DNA of 64,000 nucleotides from NCBI GenBank assembly GCA_037074765.1, contig JBAMDO010000055.1, positions 210,379-274,378 on the forward strand, given 5' to 3'. The stretch comes from Mansonella perstans (Eukaryota > Nematoda > Chromadorea > Rhabditida > Onchocercidae). This document shows, in pieces, positions 53,101 to 64,000 of the stretch. The first letter of the stretch is position 1. Every line of letters begins with the position of its first letter. The notes beneath the pieces are model-generated. The model had not been told where the DNA came from and made no database searches. It was given only the letters and a program-made list of their open reading frames with translations. A program made the translations under genes and the position numbers.

Positions 53101-54414
53101 CTATAGAAGATAGGTGCAATTATATCTGAGAAGTTGAAGAATACATAATAAAGATAAAAATCGTCTTATGTTGTTTCTTTTTTTAGAGCATACGAACTAC
53201 GTGCGCTTGATCGTAAGTTCAACTTTGAAAGATATCCAGAGGTTGATTATCCCGAAATGTATTTGCTGCAGTATGGTTATCGCAATTTCTACTTATGTTT
53301 TAGTGATAAACAACCAGTAAGGATCTTTATGACGGTTTTGGGACGTGAAAGGATTTTATTAAAACTTTTGCAGTTTGCATTGCTGTAGGCAAACCTTCCA
53401 TGCCATTTTAAGCCTCAAGAAATAGTTAACAAATAAATAAATATAAATAAATAAACAAATATATATGTATATAATCCAAAGAATTAAGATGAAAAGCGAG
53501 GCTAGCATTTCAACTTGTTTTTCATCAAGCACTATTAGATAAATTTTACGAAATAATTTTTTTTAAATCTCAAGCATGTTCAGGACCTAATTGAACCGAA
53601 TGGATATGTGGCAATGAATGATGAAGCACATACAGAAGAATTAATGAATTACAAATATCATCGCATGAGAACAGTTGCTTCTGTTTATCATACATTAGCA
53701 AGAGATCGTTATAATAGACAGCATATGGGAGAATTAAATATAAGCCCTATGGAAATTAGTACAAACAGGTCTCCCACTGGTCGTATGCTTCCGAGGGTTA
53801 GTTATTTAAGTCTCCTTCAGTCTGTTTCTTTTATGATAATAATGATAATGGGATAATATGGGATTGACAAGATTGATACTAAATAATGTAATTTTTTGCA
53901 GCGCTTATTTGTCAGCTCACCGGAGTCTCCATCACGGTTCTCGAGCAGTTCTGAGAGGTATCGTGTACAAGATAGTGGAGGAGATACTCCTCCCCCATCT
54001 AAGAGACGTGCTGCACCGGATCCAATATGGGATGTTACTCCTACGGGCCGTCCTTTACAAGATAGAGGAAAAGACCGAGAAGCTTCTCTATCTCTACATT
54101 TGTTTAGTGATGATGACGATGATGAGCCTCCTTATGACGATGAGGAGCCTTCTGATGAGGATGATGAGCCTCCTGATGAGGATGATGAGCCTCCTGATGA
54201 GGATGATGAGCCTCCTGATGACAATGATGAGCCTCCTGATGACAATGATGAGCCTCCTGATGACAATGATGAGCCTCCTGATGACAATGATGAGCCTCCT
54301 GATGACAATGATGAGCCTCTTGATGTCGATTATGAGCCTCTTGATGACGATGGTGAGCTTCCTGATGATGATGATGATGAGCCTCATAGTCCTAATAACA
54401 GTGGTATTTTTTGA
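50142..54414 (+). CDS. cdc-25: CDC25-type phosphatase, acidic tail
   Basis: Dual-specificity phosphatase that activates cyclin-dependent kinases by removing inhibitory phosphates. Eleven exons: 50142-50294, 50377-50492, 50882-51003, 51090-51321, 51410-51755, 51984-52094, 52359-52532, 52894-53027, 53187-53316, 53584-53796, 53902-54414; 747 residues counted from the first exon base. That exon has no usable early ATG in frame, so either a 5' exon is missing or translation starts at the in-frame ATG at 50274. The long N-terminal regulatory part is Ser/Pro- and Arg-rich (SALMSPLRPSTSTPNKP, RPRSPSF). The catalytic rhodanese-like domain shows VDCRYPFEFNGGHI, the CX5R loop CEFSQKR (about 453-459) and the conserved C-terminal helix region. 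The residue before the catalytic Cys is Tyr where vertebrate CDC25 has His. The C-terminal exon continues for 170 residues with a basic Ser/Pro part and an EPPDDND repeat, unusual for the family. The 86-base intron after 51003 is inferred from frame and composition. Confidence 0.9.
54112..54345 (+). repeat. Coding 21-bp acidic repeat in cdc-25
   Basis: About ten 21-bp units inside the last exon of the cdc-25 gene encode heptads of the type DEPPDDN. The expansion preserves frame; unit-to-unit identity is high in the middle and lower at the ends, as expected for recent slippage. The opposite strand is also open here, which is an artefact. Confidence 0.95.
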
Positions 54415-55980
54415 GAAGGGATAGAATGTTGTTTGTTTGTCGATCGTTTTCGACAATTCTGTATGGTATTTACCGTTTTAATTGTGTATATTTTGTAAGT
54501 TCTGTTGTTTTACGATACTAATTTTTTCCAAATATTAAAAGATTTTATTTGAATTTTCAAATTGGTTTTATATAAAAATAACTTTATTCAAATTTCATGA
54601 AAGTTTTCATTTTGTTTGTATCCTCATGGTTCCATTTCTTCTTATTAGTCTTTCCAAGTTCCTTCCGTCATTATTACTCTTATTAAGGCTCATGTAAAGT
54701 ATTTTATAAGAATTTCATGAAAGTTTTATTTTAATTAGTCTTCTCGTAGTTTGGATTTCTTTTTACTTGTCTTTCCAAGTTCATTCCATCATTATTACTA
54801 TTATTATGCCACCGTCTAGTTTTTTCTTGCACCAAGGCTTGTATGAAAGATATTTCGTACAAATTTTATGAAAGTTTCATTTTATTAGTCTTCTTCTAGT
54901 TTCATTTGCAATATGATCATCTACATTCTAGTTCTAATTTCGATCTCCATTTATTTCATCTTTTATTGAGATGACCAGTACTACATTCCTGTTGAAATCG
55001 TTTTAATCACTGTACAGGATTCCGGCATAATTCATGTATGATCAAGCAAACTGATCTCATATTGGTATATTGTTTTTTTTTGAAATTTCTTTAATATCGT
55101 TTATTTTATGAGTGATTGAATCTGGAGTAATTTTTATAAGATTCCATACTTGTTCGCGCAGTTTTGCAACCCTATTCAACTTTGATTTCATCCTTTTATT
55201 TTATGACTGATAGCTTTATTCATTGATATCCTGTTAGCCTCTGTTTTTCCTAATTTCAGGATTTCATCTTTTCATTTATTAGCATTTTATCCATTTTTTA
55301 TTATATCTTTCTATGGATATAGATTTCAGGATTTTGTAACAATTCTGTAGCATTTGTCTGACTGTTTTCTCTTCTACTGTAAAAAAAGAAATTTCCTGTT
55401 TATTGATTTTACTGTTCTAAGATATTCTATTTTAATTATCAGAAATGCAAAACAAAAATTCTGTCATATAAAATATTGCATGGAATAAATCGTTGCATGA
55501 GTTTCAAACAGTTCATTTCATTTTGGAATTTTCGTTGTTTGAGCGGTGGAAAGCTTCTTTTTTTTTCCTTTCAGTAAATTTTCATCATTATATAATCAAT
55601 TTCGCTGAAATTGACATATACCGTTTACTATACTTCAATGATTTCTCAATATGAGCTGTCGTATGGGATAAAATTGATAGTCTACTGTAGAATTCTATTA
55701 AATTCTATCAATTTCCAATTAGCTTAATTCGTCTTTCGCAGATAAATTCATGTAATAGATGTTAGGAAATATTTGATCTATTTCTTTAATATTTGAAATT
55801 TTTTTTTTTTTTTTTAAATTTTAGATTAGTGTTTATAATTATTGAATATAATGCAAACTGGAAATTTGTCTAATAATTATACAGTAGCAAATGGATTGTC
55901 GAGATGCGTTTTTTATGATACTGTCATTTTTTCTTTAATTTGGAAATTTCTATTTTCGGGCCATAAATGTTGTTTGGGTA
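54415..55980. other. Intergenic between cdc-25 and the next gene
   Basis: No gene. It contains a diverged tandem repeat (54590-54910). A TTTTAG acceptor ending at 55824 lies upstream of the next gene's ATG at 55981. The leader between them would contain an upstream ATG frame of 63 codons (55842-56033), so leader use is uncertain. Confidence 0.5.
54590..54910. repeat. Diverged tandem repeat, about 120-150 bp
   Basis: Three diverged copies sharing AATTTCATGAAAGTTT, TTAGTCTTTCCAAGTTC and TCATTATTACT begin near 54591, 54711 and 54862. Confidence 0.7.
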
Positions 55981-58900
55981 ATGTCATCCAATCAACCAGA
56001 CTGTCTTACTTCATTGGTTTCTTACGTTCCTGAGTTAAATTTTGGCTTCAGCTTACCCTCAGTAGCAACTATAAATCAATTAGGAATCTCTACTACGAAT
56101 CAGGTATTTTTATCTAATCGAAGTCACTAACTATTTGATTTTTTCACCGAAATATTTCTGTCTTAATTAACACATGAAGTTTTTAAATGCAGGCACGTCA
56201 ATCAATTCCATTATCTCCTGAACTATTAACATCTTTAGAAGTTGTCAGTGCGCGAGCTAACAATAAGTGCAAGTAAGTATTCTATATTTGTATATTATTT
56301 TATTTGTAGAATTACATTTTTATTTTTCTTCTTTCTGATTTCTTTGTGTGAATTAATTGACCTGCTAATTCTTATCTGTCCAGTTTTGACCATTTTTGTT
56401 TTCCTTTTTATATCTATTATAGTCGTAATAGTTATGATAGAATAACAAATCTCTACCGCTTAATTCGTTTTTCTTTTTTCCCATTTCATAAAATTTCTTT
56501 TTGATTGAAAAAGTTTCTCGATAGGTAATAATTTCTTGAGCGAATCACATTTCTGCTACTACAACAATCTTCAGGTTCCGTGATGTCAGTTGTTTCATTT
56601 CAGGTGTATTGCTGAATCACAAGTTTCTCCACAACCTTTACGCCCTGCCTTGAAAAAAACATCATTAACTAAATCGAAGAATAAAATTGACGAGGAATTT
56701 GAAAATAGCAAGAAAAGTTGCGAAAAGAAACGAATCTTAGCTCCAAAAAGCTCTACTGAAACATTAGAAAAGGCGGAAAAACCGCAACCGCTTCCCGCAC
56801 GATTATCACAAAAAAAGAAGACAGTAGCATTCGGACGAACTGTAAATGTGTCGCAAACAATAGAGGTTTTTCCAGTTTTCTAGACTTTAGAAATGTTTAT
56901 TTCATATTTTATTTCTCATTGATTTTGCTATAGATAAGCAATGAAACGACTATTTATCAGGCTTGCTTTTTTTTAGTAATAGATATTTTGAGTAATTATG
57001 AGAATATATGCGTGATTATAATATTAGTTCTAATTAGCATGTGAAACGTCTCTAATTTAAGGGTACATCACGCGCTAATCGGAAGTTTCTGGTTGATTCA
57101 AACTCTCAGAAGAAAATATTCCCTAAAATGGCTTCGGATAATCAAAATCTTTTGGATGAGGTAGTGTGATTATATCTTTTTACTGTGATTATATCAGCGA
57201 TGCACAAATTTTATAATTAGCTTTAATGGGAGGTTAGCTTGATTTAATGATACTCTGGTTAATATTGCTGTTTTAAATATACGAGGATGTTAAATGTAAG
57301 CTTACCTCAATGCACAGGCTGAAATAACGTAAGATTAACGTATAAGAATGAATTGAATATGTTGTATGAGCGTGAATTCATAAAATTGTAGAACGTTGGT
57401 AACATAAATATATTTTGTAGTTTGAAAAGTTGAAAAAAGAAGTACATGGAATGCAATTAAAAATCGATGAACTAATAATGAGAGATTCAGAAAGAAGTGG
57501 TCAATTCTTGAAACTTACAGAAACGGTGAAGGTGTTCTTTAAATCATGACATTCTTTTTATGTTCCAACGAGTTGATGTGATTCACTTTCTTATTAATTT
57601 TGAAACTATTTCTTCAGCTTTAATAATAGAAATGACATTCTTTCGTTATATATTTTATTATTACATCTTTTCAGTTAATGCTATTCATTGTAATTGTTCG
57701 GTAGTGGAGGTTTATTTTATAGAAAATACTGAGCGATTTGTCCAGCAAAAATAACGATTACTCAAAAAGACGCGAAAAAAAAGATGAAACAAATATCTGC
57801 TATTGTGATAAGGAAAATATACCCCCTGAAGTGCGTTTCTTTTTAATTTTTTTAAACTTACTACTTTGCTCCCGTTACCAAGAATATAACAGTGTTAATA
57901 ATGAGGTTCAATTAGTTTAAATTTCCAGTGAAATGATACAAGTTGGTAATTTTTTCTCGTTATGATCAACATTATTAGATTATATGGAAAATGATGGGTG
58001 GTATAAATAATTGGCACTAGTTTTCAATGTTTAGGAAATATGTGAAGGAGGACGCATCACTGAAATTGATGAAAGGAATCCTGCAACACATGGCGAATTT
58101 TATACCGAATCGGTGTGTCCGCTTTTCTACAATAAGGAACAGCTTTGTTTTTAATCAAGAGCTTAATATTTATTTTCAAATCAGCTTTAAACTTATTCCT
58201 CTTATAATCATCACGGATTAGTGGGCAATTCTGAAATTTAAGGTGTAAGGTTCTTTTTTAAATTGATGGAATAGAAGCATTCAAAAAAATGGATAGAAAA
58301 TCGTAAACTTTAAAATCTTTTTTCCATATTTTTTGCTTAAAGTGGTTAGATCGATTGCAGAGAAAAAAAATTATTGGCACTCCATCCAAGGAAGAGCTTA
58401 AGTGGACAATAATGAAACGAAAATATGCTGAATGTGAAGAATTTAAACATTTGGTTGATGAAGCTATCATGAAATACGGAGGAGATGAAAGTCTTGATAT
58501 TTTAGTCTCTCACCAAAATGAGGGAGATATTAGCAGGTTTAGTTCTTCTAATTCTACTTACTGCGGTTAGAATTTTCTAACAGATATTTCCTTAATGGTG
58601 CATAATCTTAGATAGAGAGAACCATTTAGCAGATTATCTTGGAATTACTTCCAAAACATTATCTTTCCAGTATACAATAAAGGAAATAATGATGCTAACA
58701 ATTGAGCAGTTTTTGACATTTTTCTTTCTGTTATTTGAGAGTTACAACGCGACGGCATGAGAAGAAGCTGCAGTCTATTTCGCCTGTAATTCGAAGTACC
58801 ACACGAGTGATGAAGCGGATGACGGTAAAACAAATTCAACATTGTGAAAATTCGCCTACATCATGTGCCTTTTCCTACGATTCCAAGAAATATCTGGCAA

Positions 58901-61013
58901 GACATGGCATCATTCCTGGTAAATATGCTCACTTTTTTTTCAGGGAATCCTTGCAGTCGCGAGATCTTACAACGGTTAACTATTTTAGCAAACTTTATAA
59001 TTTTGACTCTGTAGTAGCAAAATGAAATTATTAATAATAAGTAATTTGGACGCATCTATATTCTACAAAGAATATCTATTGGTGTTTTGCGGAATAAGAA
59101 CTATTTTTATGGAACAGTTTTTGAAAAAATAAATAATTCGGAAGGATGGTTTTCCATCAGGCATAAACTTTTTAGCGCTTAGTGACGACGATGAGATGGA
59201 GCACAACAGAGCGTGTGATAAACGATTAGATTCATCCGTTAAGTCCTATTATTATCCGGGAAATTCGGTAACTTATTGCTCAAAAAATATCAAATGTGGA
59301 GAAATGCTTTTGAAAGACAAATCTTACAACGATTATCGAGAGGAAAGGTTTCAAAATAAGAAGGAAAGAACTCCACGAGTTTTTGATGAAGCAAATTATC
59401 AGGTACTTTTATTTATTTTTGTAGTTGTATCAAACTAGATTTTTTTCTTAGACGTCAACATTAGACTCAATTTTTATAGAATGGTTTCCGGATTGATTAA
59501 TTTGTAATCGCGTCACTATTTATTATTTAAGCTGACAGTTTTGGTGATTTTTATTTCTAAAGGAAAACTTCTGCAAAGAAAATTCATTTTCTTGTCATTT
59601 CCAATCATAAAATTATTAATGAAATTTCTGATTTATCTCTTTCTTTTCATGACATGCACATTTATTATTCTTTTTCTTATATGGAAGTTAGTTTACTTCT
59701 CAGATGGATCAGTTTGACACCGATGATGACGAGGATGAGGATGATATAATTGAAATAAGTGGTGAAGTTGAGAATCATTGTGAAACCGGTGGAAAAATGC
59801 GTTCATTTCATGATAAGAGAGCTTGGAGAGGTGCGTTTCACAGATCATTTTTTAACCAAATTATGTAATAAAAATAAAACTAAAAATTTTTCTGATGTCA
59901 CTTTAACATACTAGTTCATCATTAGCAATATTTGCTAAATTTTATGAATGTGACAAATTTGAAATGCTAGCTTTGTTTTCGTTTTTTGCTTGATTTTTCG
60001 AAAAATCTCGCTAGAATTTTAGAATGTTTCGTTGCATTTATTTTGCTATTTATTTATTTTTTCTCATACTCAGCATGCAACGATCTCCGATATCAAAAGA
60101 ATGATGGTTTGCGTCAATATATAGCGACTAAACAGATCGATAAATACTAAATATAACCAGCGACTAAATGAATCCCACTTGGCATCAACTTCAGTTTTTC
60201 AAAAACTTGTCTTAAAAACTTTTTCTAATTATATCCTTACACTAACAGATATTCGAAAATAATCCTGGACTGTCTTATTCTACTTCAAGTTCATCATTGG
60301 CGTTTTTAAAAATCTTTGCAACAACATCTATGTAATCATTTTCTTGGCGTTAGCTTTTAGTACCCTTTGTTTTGTGACGTTTGAATTAAGTTCAATGATG
60401 TTTTCTGTCTCTAAACAGAAATCAGAAAAAGTGGTTAGTATCGATTATTTCAAGTAGGTTTTTTTCTGAATAGGTTTCAAAAACTTTGGTCATTAATGGA
60501 AACATTGAAGTTCACTTGTTTTTCATGAAATTTTACATACACTTAACATCTATTAAAAGAACTTTCTTCATGTATTCCAATTTTTTGATATGATTTAGTG
60601 CTTGTATCCATTTTACTCATTCTTCGTATAATAGTTAAATCTTCTGTATTAGCGTGTATGATTTTACATTCAATAATGATTTTTCATTTTTAATATCACT
60701 TAGAAGTACCAAATAAAAGATGGAAGATAGCTTTATTCGTTCGAATTGATCAGTTAATTTCTAGAAAATCACAATCTGCATATCACTTGATTTAAACAAT
60801 TATTAAGTTCTGTCAAAATACATTATTGATTTAAAAGTTCAAATAAATCAAATTAGCTAGCAAATATAGTTTTATATTTTACTGTCTTAAAAGAATGTAA
60901 GGAAAAAAAAAACTGTACTGTATCATTTTTGCTTTTATTTTTTTCTTGTTTTAGACAAAATCATTGAAATTTCGCATGTAAAAACAGATGATAAGATAGA
61001 AACCATCAAATAG
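55981..61013 (+). CDS. Unrecognised protein, PP1-docking and KEN motifs
   Basis: Twelve exons: 55981-56103, 56193-56272, 56604-56865, 57062-57160, 57421-57525, 57723-57830, 58035-58112, 58343-58536, 58740-58918, 59161-59402, 59704-59830, 60955-61013; 551 residues, all phases consistent. I do not recognise the family. Residues 68-155 are basic and end in KKTVAFG (140-144 fits the RVxF protein phosphatase 1 docking pattern). Residues about 185-245 are charged and likely coiled coil. DKENIPPE at about 252-259 is a KEN box with the downstream prolines typical of APC/C degrons. A helical, charged part (about 286-349) and a basic part (RVTTRRHEKKLQSISPVIRS) follow. The C-terminus is acidic (DTDDDEDEDDIIEISGE). 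No globular enzyme motif is seen. The composition suggests a nuclear, mitotically regulated scaffold, as in some kinetochore or chromatin PP1 adaptors; that is inference. Exon 5 could end six bases later and exon 8 could start 18 bases later, both in frame. An AATAAA lies at 61087. Confidence 0.75.
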
Positions 61014-62407
61014 AGATAATTTCACAAAAAGATTACGATACTTATGTACAGTTATGGATAAGAAAGATGCTTGATAATTACATAGAAATAAAAATATCAA
61101 GGACCACTACATGATGACCCCTGGAAGAGTTTATTACAGTTCAATAACTCTAAATATTAGGGAAAAAATCGGACATGGTCAGTTTCAATAGTTATGCGAA
61201 AACATTTAACAAATCGATAATTCAACTCTTATCGAATGAATCGACAGGAATTTGTTCGTTAAAACTGATCAGTAACTCATTCTTGTTACTGTTTATTAAT
61301 TTATTGCATATTTCATACTACTACTGTTTTGAACTAGTTATACTGTATGAGTAACTGAATAAATTTCTATTGATGATAAGTGATAAAAGATGCTCTTGTC
61401 CTGATATTTGAATTTATCTCGTGTTAATCATTTAAAAAAAGAAATAATTTCACTAGATTTTTTTTTTCCTTGCAACATACTTGCTTCAATTTTGTATTTT
61501 ATAAAATTTAACTTCTAATAACCTTTTATTTCAATGAAAAAAAAATTTCTTAAAATGATTTAAATTTAAATTCTTCACCAGTTTTTTTGCTAGTAAAGAA
61601 ATTAATTAATTGACATCAAAACAAAAATAATAAGATGAAAAAATGGCAGCTTATGAGATTGAAGTAAAATACAAGAGTAGCATTGATAAAGATGATACAG
61701 CAAAATTGAACTGAGTGTGAAAGAGCAACAACCTGTCAAAATAATTTTTAATGAGGCTGCAATATGTTAATTCAGAAGAGAACTGGAAGTCCTGAAACCT
61801 TGTAAACAATAAATGACCACTTGATTCTTTCGAATATTTTAGGCCTAATCATTTCTTGTGACTATTATAATCGATAAATTTCAATGTCTGATCAGAAACT
61901 GAAATAAAATAAAATTAACGTTTTTTCATTCCCAAACAAAATGAAGTTTACATTTTCTAAGTAAGAAATTAAATTAATGTTTGTGAGAATCAATCGGAAT
62001 GCAAGAATGGATGAATGACAAGACAAGATCAAATTATACCCTAACAGAAATAATTGTAAAGTTTAATAATTATTGAAAATGAAATAATTTCAAAGTATAG
62101 CAAAAGTAGAATGCGAATTTGAAAGATCAAAATCTTAAGCAAGAGTTAAATTTTAGCAAAAAAAAAAACTGACTGTTGTAGCAGTAATCATTTACAATTT
62201 TATCCGGCAAGATGGTAGTATTTATATATATATAAAACATGAACTTTGACCTTTATTATTGGCTAAAATTTCTAAGTATGTACAAAAAGTATAATAATAT
62301 TTAAAGAAAAAAAAAAAAATTCACAGTTATAAATGGCCTAGTAAGAGTTATACTCTTGGAGCTTTTCATATATGTATATATATATCATTATGCCCGGATT
62401 CTATCGA
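61014..62407. other. Convergent intergenic region
   Basis: The 3' flanks of the KEN-box gene (plus) and the second cdc-25 (minus) meet here. No coding frame is supported. Short TA runs lie at about 62222-62234 and 62370-62385. Confidence 0.6.
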
Positions 62408-64000
62408 TCAAAAATTCAAACGATTCTTCTTGCGTCCAGTTGGTGTACGTGGATTAGCAAGCATTGATATCGTTGAAATTTCCTGATGATGCTTTTTGGT
62501 TGATCCTACAGACGAAAATTCGAAAGCAGTTGGTGATTCTGGAAATTGTGGCACCGAATGTGTTCGACGGAAATCTGCATTCTTCCTAATCACTGCTGTT
62601 TGAAACATTCCGGTTTCGAAACCAACACCATGCCGTATGTTCCGTGTATGGTATATTTTGAAGGCATGCGAATAATTCTTATCTTGCATCGAAATGTAAC
62701 CTTTTGGCTCACATAATTCCTATGCAATAATTTCAATAATTTTATATAGTTTAAAAGTCAAAAAAAAAAATCAATAATTTAGAATGTTAAACGATTTAAA
62801 AGTGTCATATAAGCAGTACAATTAAAATTACCTTAAAACATTTGTCGTCAGTATTATAGAATGAATTATAGCCTCCTTGTAGGACGTAAATTTCATTATA
62901 ATAGAGAAATGGATATTTGTCATAATTACGGACTCGATCACTTTTCCGTAAATGTGATGCACTAAAAATGAAAATTTCTTCATATTAAAAAAAAAAAAAA
63001 AATATTGGTTTGCAAAAAAAAAAATTATTCAATATGTTGAAGAAAAAAGTTACCCAATAAGCTATCTAAAATCATTTTATTCTAGTGAACAACAAAAGAG
63101 CATTAAATTCTAGTTAAAATAAAATTTTTTTTTTTGATTTATTTTGTAATTTAAAGAAATCTAATATAATTTTCTAATGGAAAATTTCTCATTTAGAATC
63201 TTCTATTAAAATATAATTGATATAGTTAGCGTAGCTAATTTTAGGGAATCAATGGAAAAAAACATTTACTGCAACAATAATTAAAAATAATTATGTCTAA
63301 ATTTAATTAAGAGATGTAGGTAAAAGTTCAAATGAGCAACTTTGAAAAGGAATACTTGCTAATATTAATGCTAGTAATTAAAACATTTATAACAGGAATT
63401 AATTCAGAAATCTGAAAATGAATATTTAACGAATTGTATTAAAAAGCTTTCTGCATTTTAATACAATTGCTGTGCAAAGTTTTCATTAAATTAGATGATA
63501 AATGCGTAAAAATTTTGATAAGAACAAAAGAAATATGTTAAAAAAAAATTTACAGTACTGGTCCCCGAGCACTTGAATATTCACAGTAAAATATCGGGAT
63601 TCTTTTGATCATAGTTTCAAATTCAGCCTGACATTTGGGAAAGAATGTATGTTCCAGTACCACTGGATCATAAATATTTAATGCTCCCTGAAGTAGACAA
63701 TGAGTAATTTAGTTAATTGATATTTTATTTAGGATATAATGAAGAACAGTTAGAGGACATTTGTAAGATAATAATATGTTTAATATTGGCCAAATAGGCA
63801 AGATGACACTGCTTATGTTCAGTTCAATTATGCATAATAATTTTTATACTATAAAATTATTAATTTTCAGATATTTACAAAATTATCAAATCTTTTTGGA
63901 GTAAATAATTTTTCTTATTGTAAATGAGTTACATAATACCTTAATGTGTCCACCTTCATATTCGTATGGATATCGGCAATCGATAAGCACATATTTCTTG
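62408..64000 (-). CDS. cdc-25: Second CDC25-type phosphatase (C-terminal part)
   Basis: Four exons are visible: 64000-63940 (cut by the window edge), 63687-63554, 62961-62832, 62719-62408, phase-consistent; the N-terminal regulatory region lies outside. The catalytic domain shows [16 protein letters not shown], the CX5R loop CEYSSAR, then [14 protein letters not shown] and [11 protein letters not shown], all standard CDC25 landmarks. As in the other copy, Tyr replaces the His that precedes the catalytic Cys in vertebrates. Beyond the domain is a tail of about 85 residues with FRRTHSVP, which fits a 14-3-3 mode 1 pattern (RxxSxP) and a checkpoint-kinase site, and SPTAFEF and RTPTGRKK, possible proline-directed sites. 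It lacks the acidic repeat of the first copy. The two copies are clearly diverged and lie about 8 kb apart on opposite strands. Confidence 0.93.

Noticed and set aside
54094..54456. 120-codon minus-strand frame rich in Ile/Arg/Leu
   Set aside because: Antisense shadow of the acidic repeat in the cdc-25 exon.
55842..56033. 63-codon frame in front of the KEN-box gene
   Set aside because: It overlaps the real first exon in another frame and does not splice in phase to exon 2. At most it is an upstream frame.
1..64000. Bacterial endosymbiont (Wolbachia-like) insertion or CRISPR array
   Set aside because: No bacterial operon structure, no Shine-Dalgarno-led frames and no regularly spaced direct repeats with unique spacers were seen. 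The only domain with bacterial relatives (HtrL/YibB) is in a spliced eukaryotic gene.

Overview
The window is AT-rich eukaryotic DNA from a nematode, most likely a filarial (onchocercid) worm. The grounds are short AT-rich introns with TTTCAG-type acceptors, compact multi-exon genes without bacterial signals, many simple repeats and homopolymer runs, and proteins that read as nematode orthologues of TyrRS, FBXW7/SEL-10 and CDC25. The species cannot be named from the sequence alone. I built gene models by hand from homology, GT-AG boundaries and reading phase; every main model closes in frame across all of its junctions, but none has transcript support.

Layout. 1-16.7 kb is gene-poor and holds low-complexity DNA plus one copy of a dispersed repeat of about 1.45 kb (repeat A). 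16.7-21.6 kb (minus strand) holds a 12-exon tyrosyl-tRNA synthetase with two tandem catalytic cores, the second of which has lost its tyrosine-binding residues. 21.6-29.6 kb is intergenic and carries the second repeat A copy, two copies of repeat B (about 0.6 kb) and several 27-bp minisatellites. 29.7-33.5 kb (plus) holds a single-pass membrane protein with a HtrL/YibB-type domain, a possible alternative first exon and one non-canonical splice donor. 33.5-39.2 kb is gene-poor with weak coding-like scraps. 39.2-46.7 kb (plus) is sel-10/FBXW7, with a possible second promoter exon. 46.7-50.1 kb is intergenic with a 36-bp minisatellite next to coding-like debris. 50.1-54.4 kb (plus) is a CDC25-type phosphatase with an acidic repeat tail. 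56.0-61.0 kb (plus) is an unrecognised 551-residue protein with a PP1-docking-like motif and a KEN box. 62.4-64.0 kb (minus, running off the window) is the C-terminal part of a second CDC25.

Functional theme. The right-hand 25 kb carries four genes that can be tied to cell-cycle control: an SCF ubiquitin-ligase substrate receptor, two CDC25 phosphatases and a protein with apparent APC/C (KEN) and PP1 signals. They are too far apart, and partly on opposite strands, to be one operon, so any functional link is inference. No CRISPR array, intact transposon, rRNA gene, tRNA gene or bacterial insertion was found.
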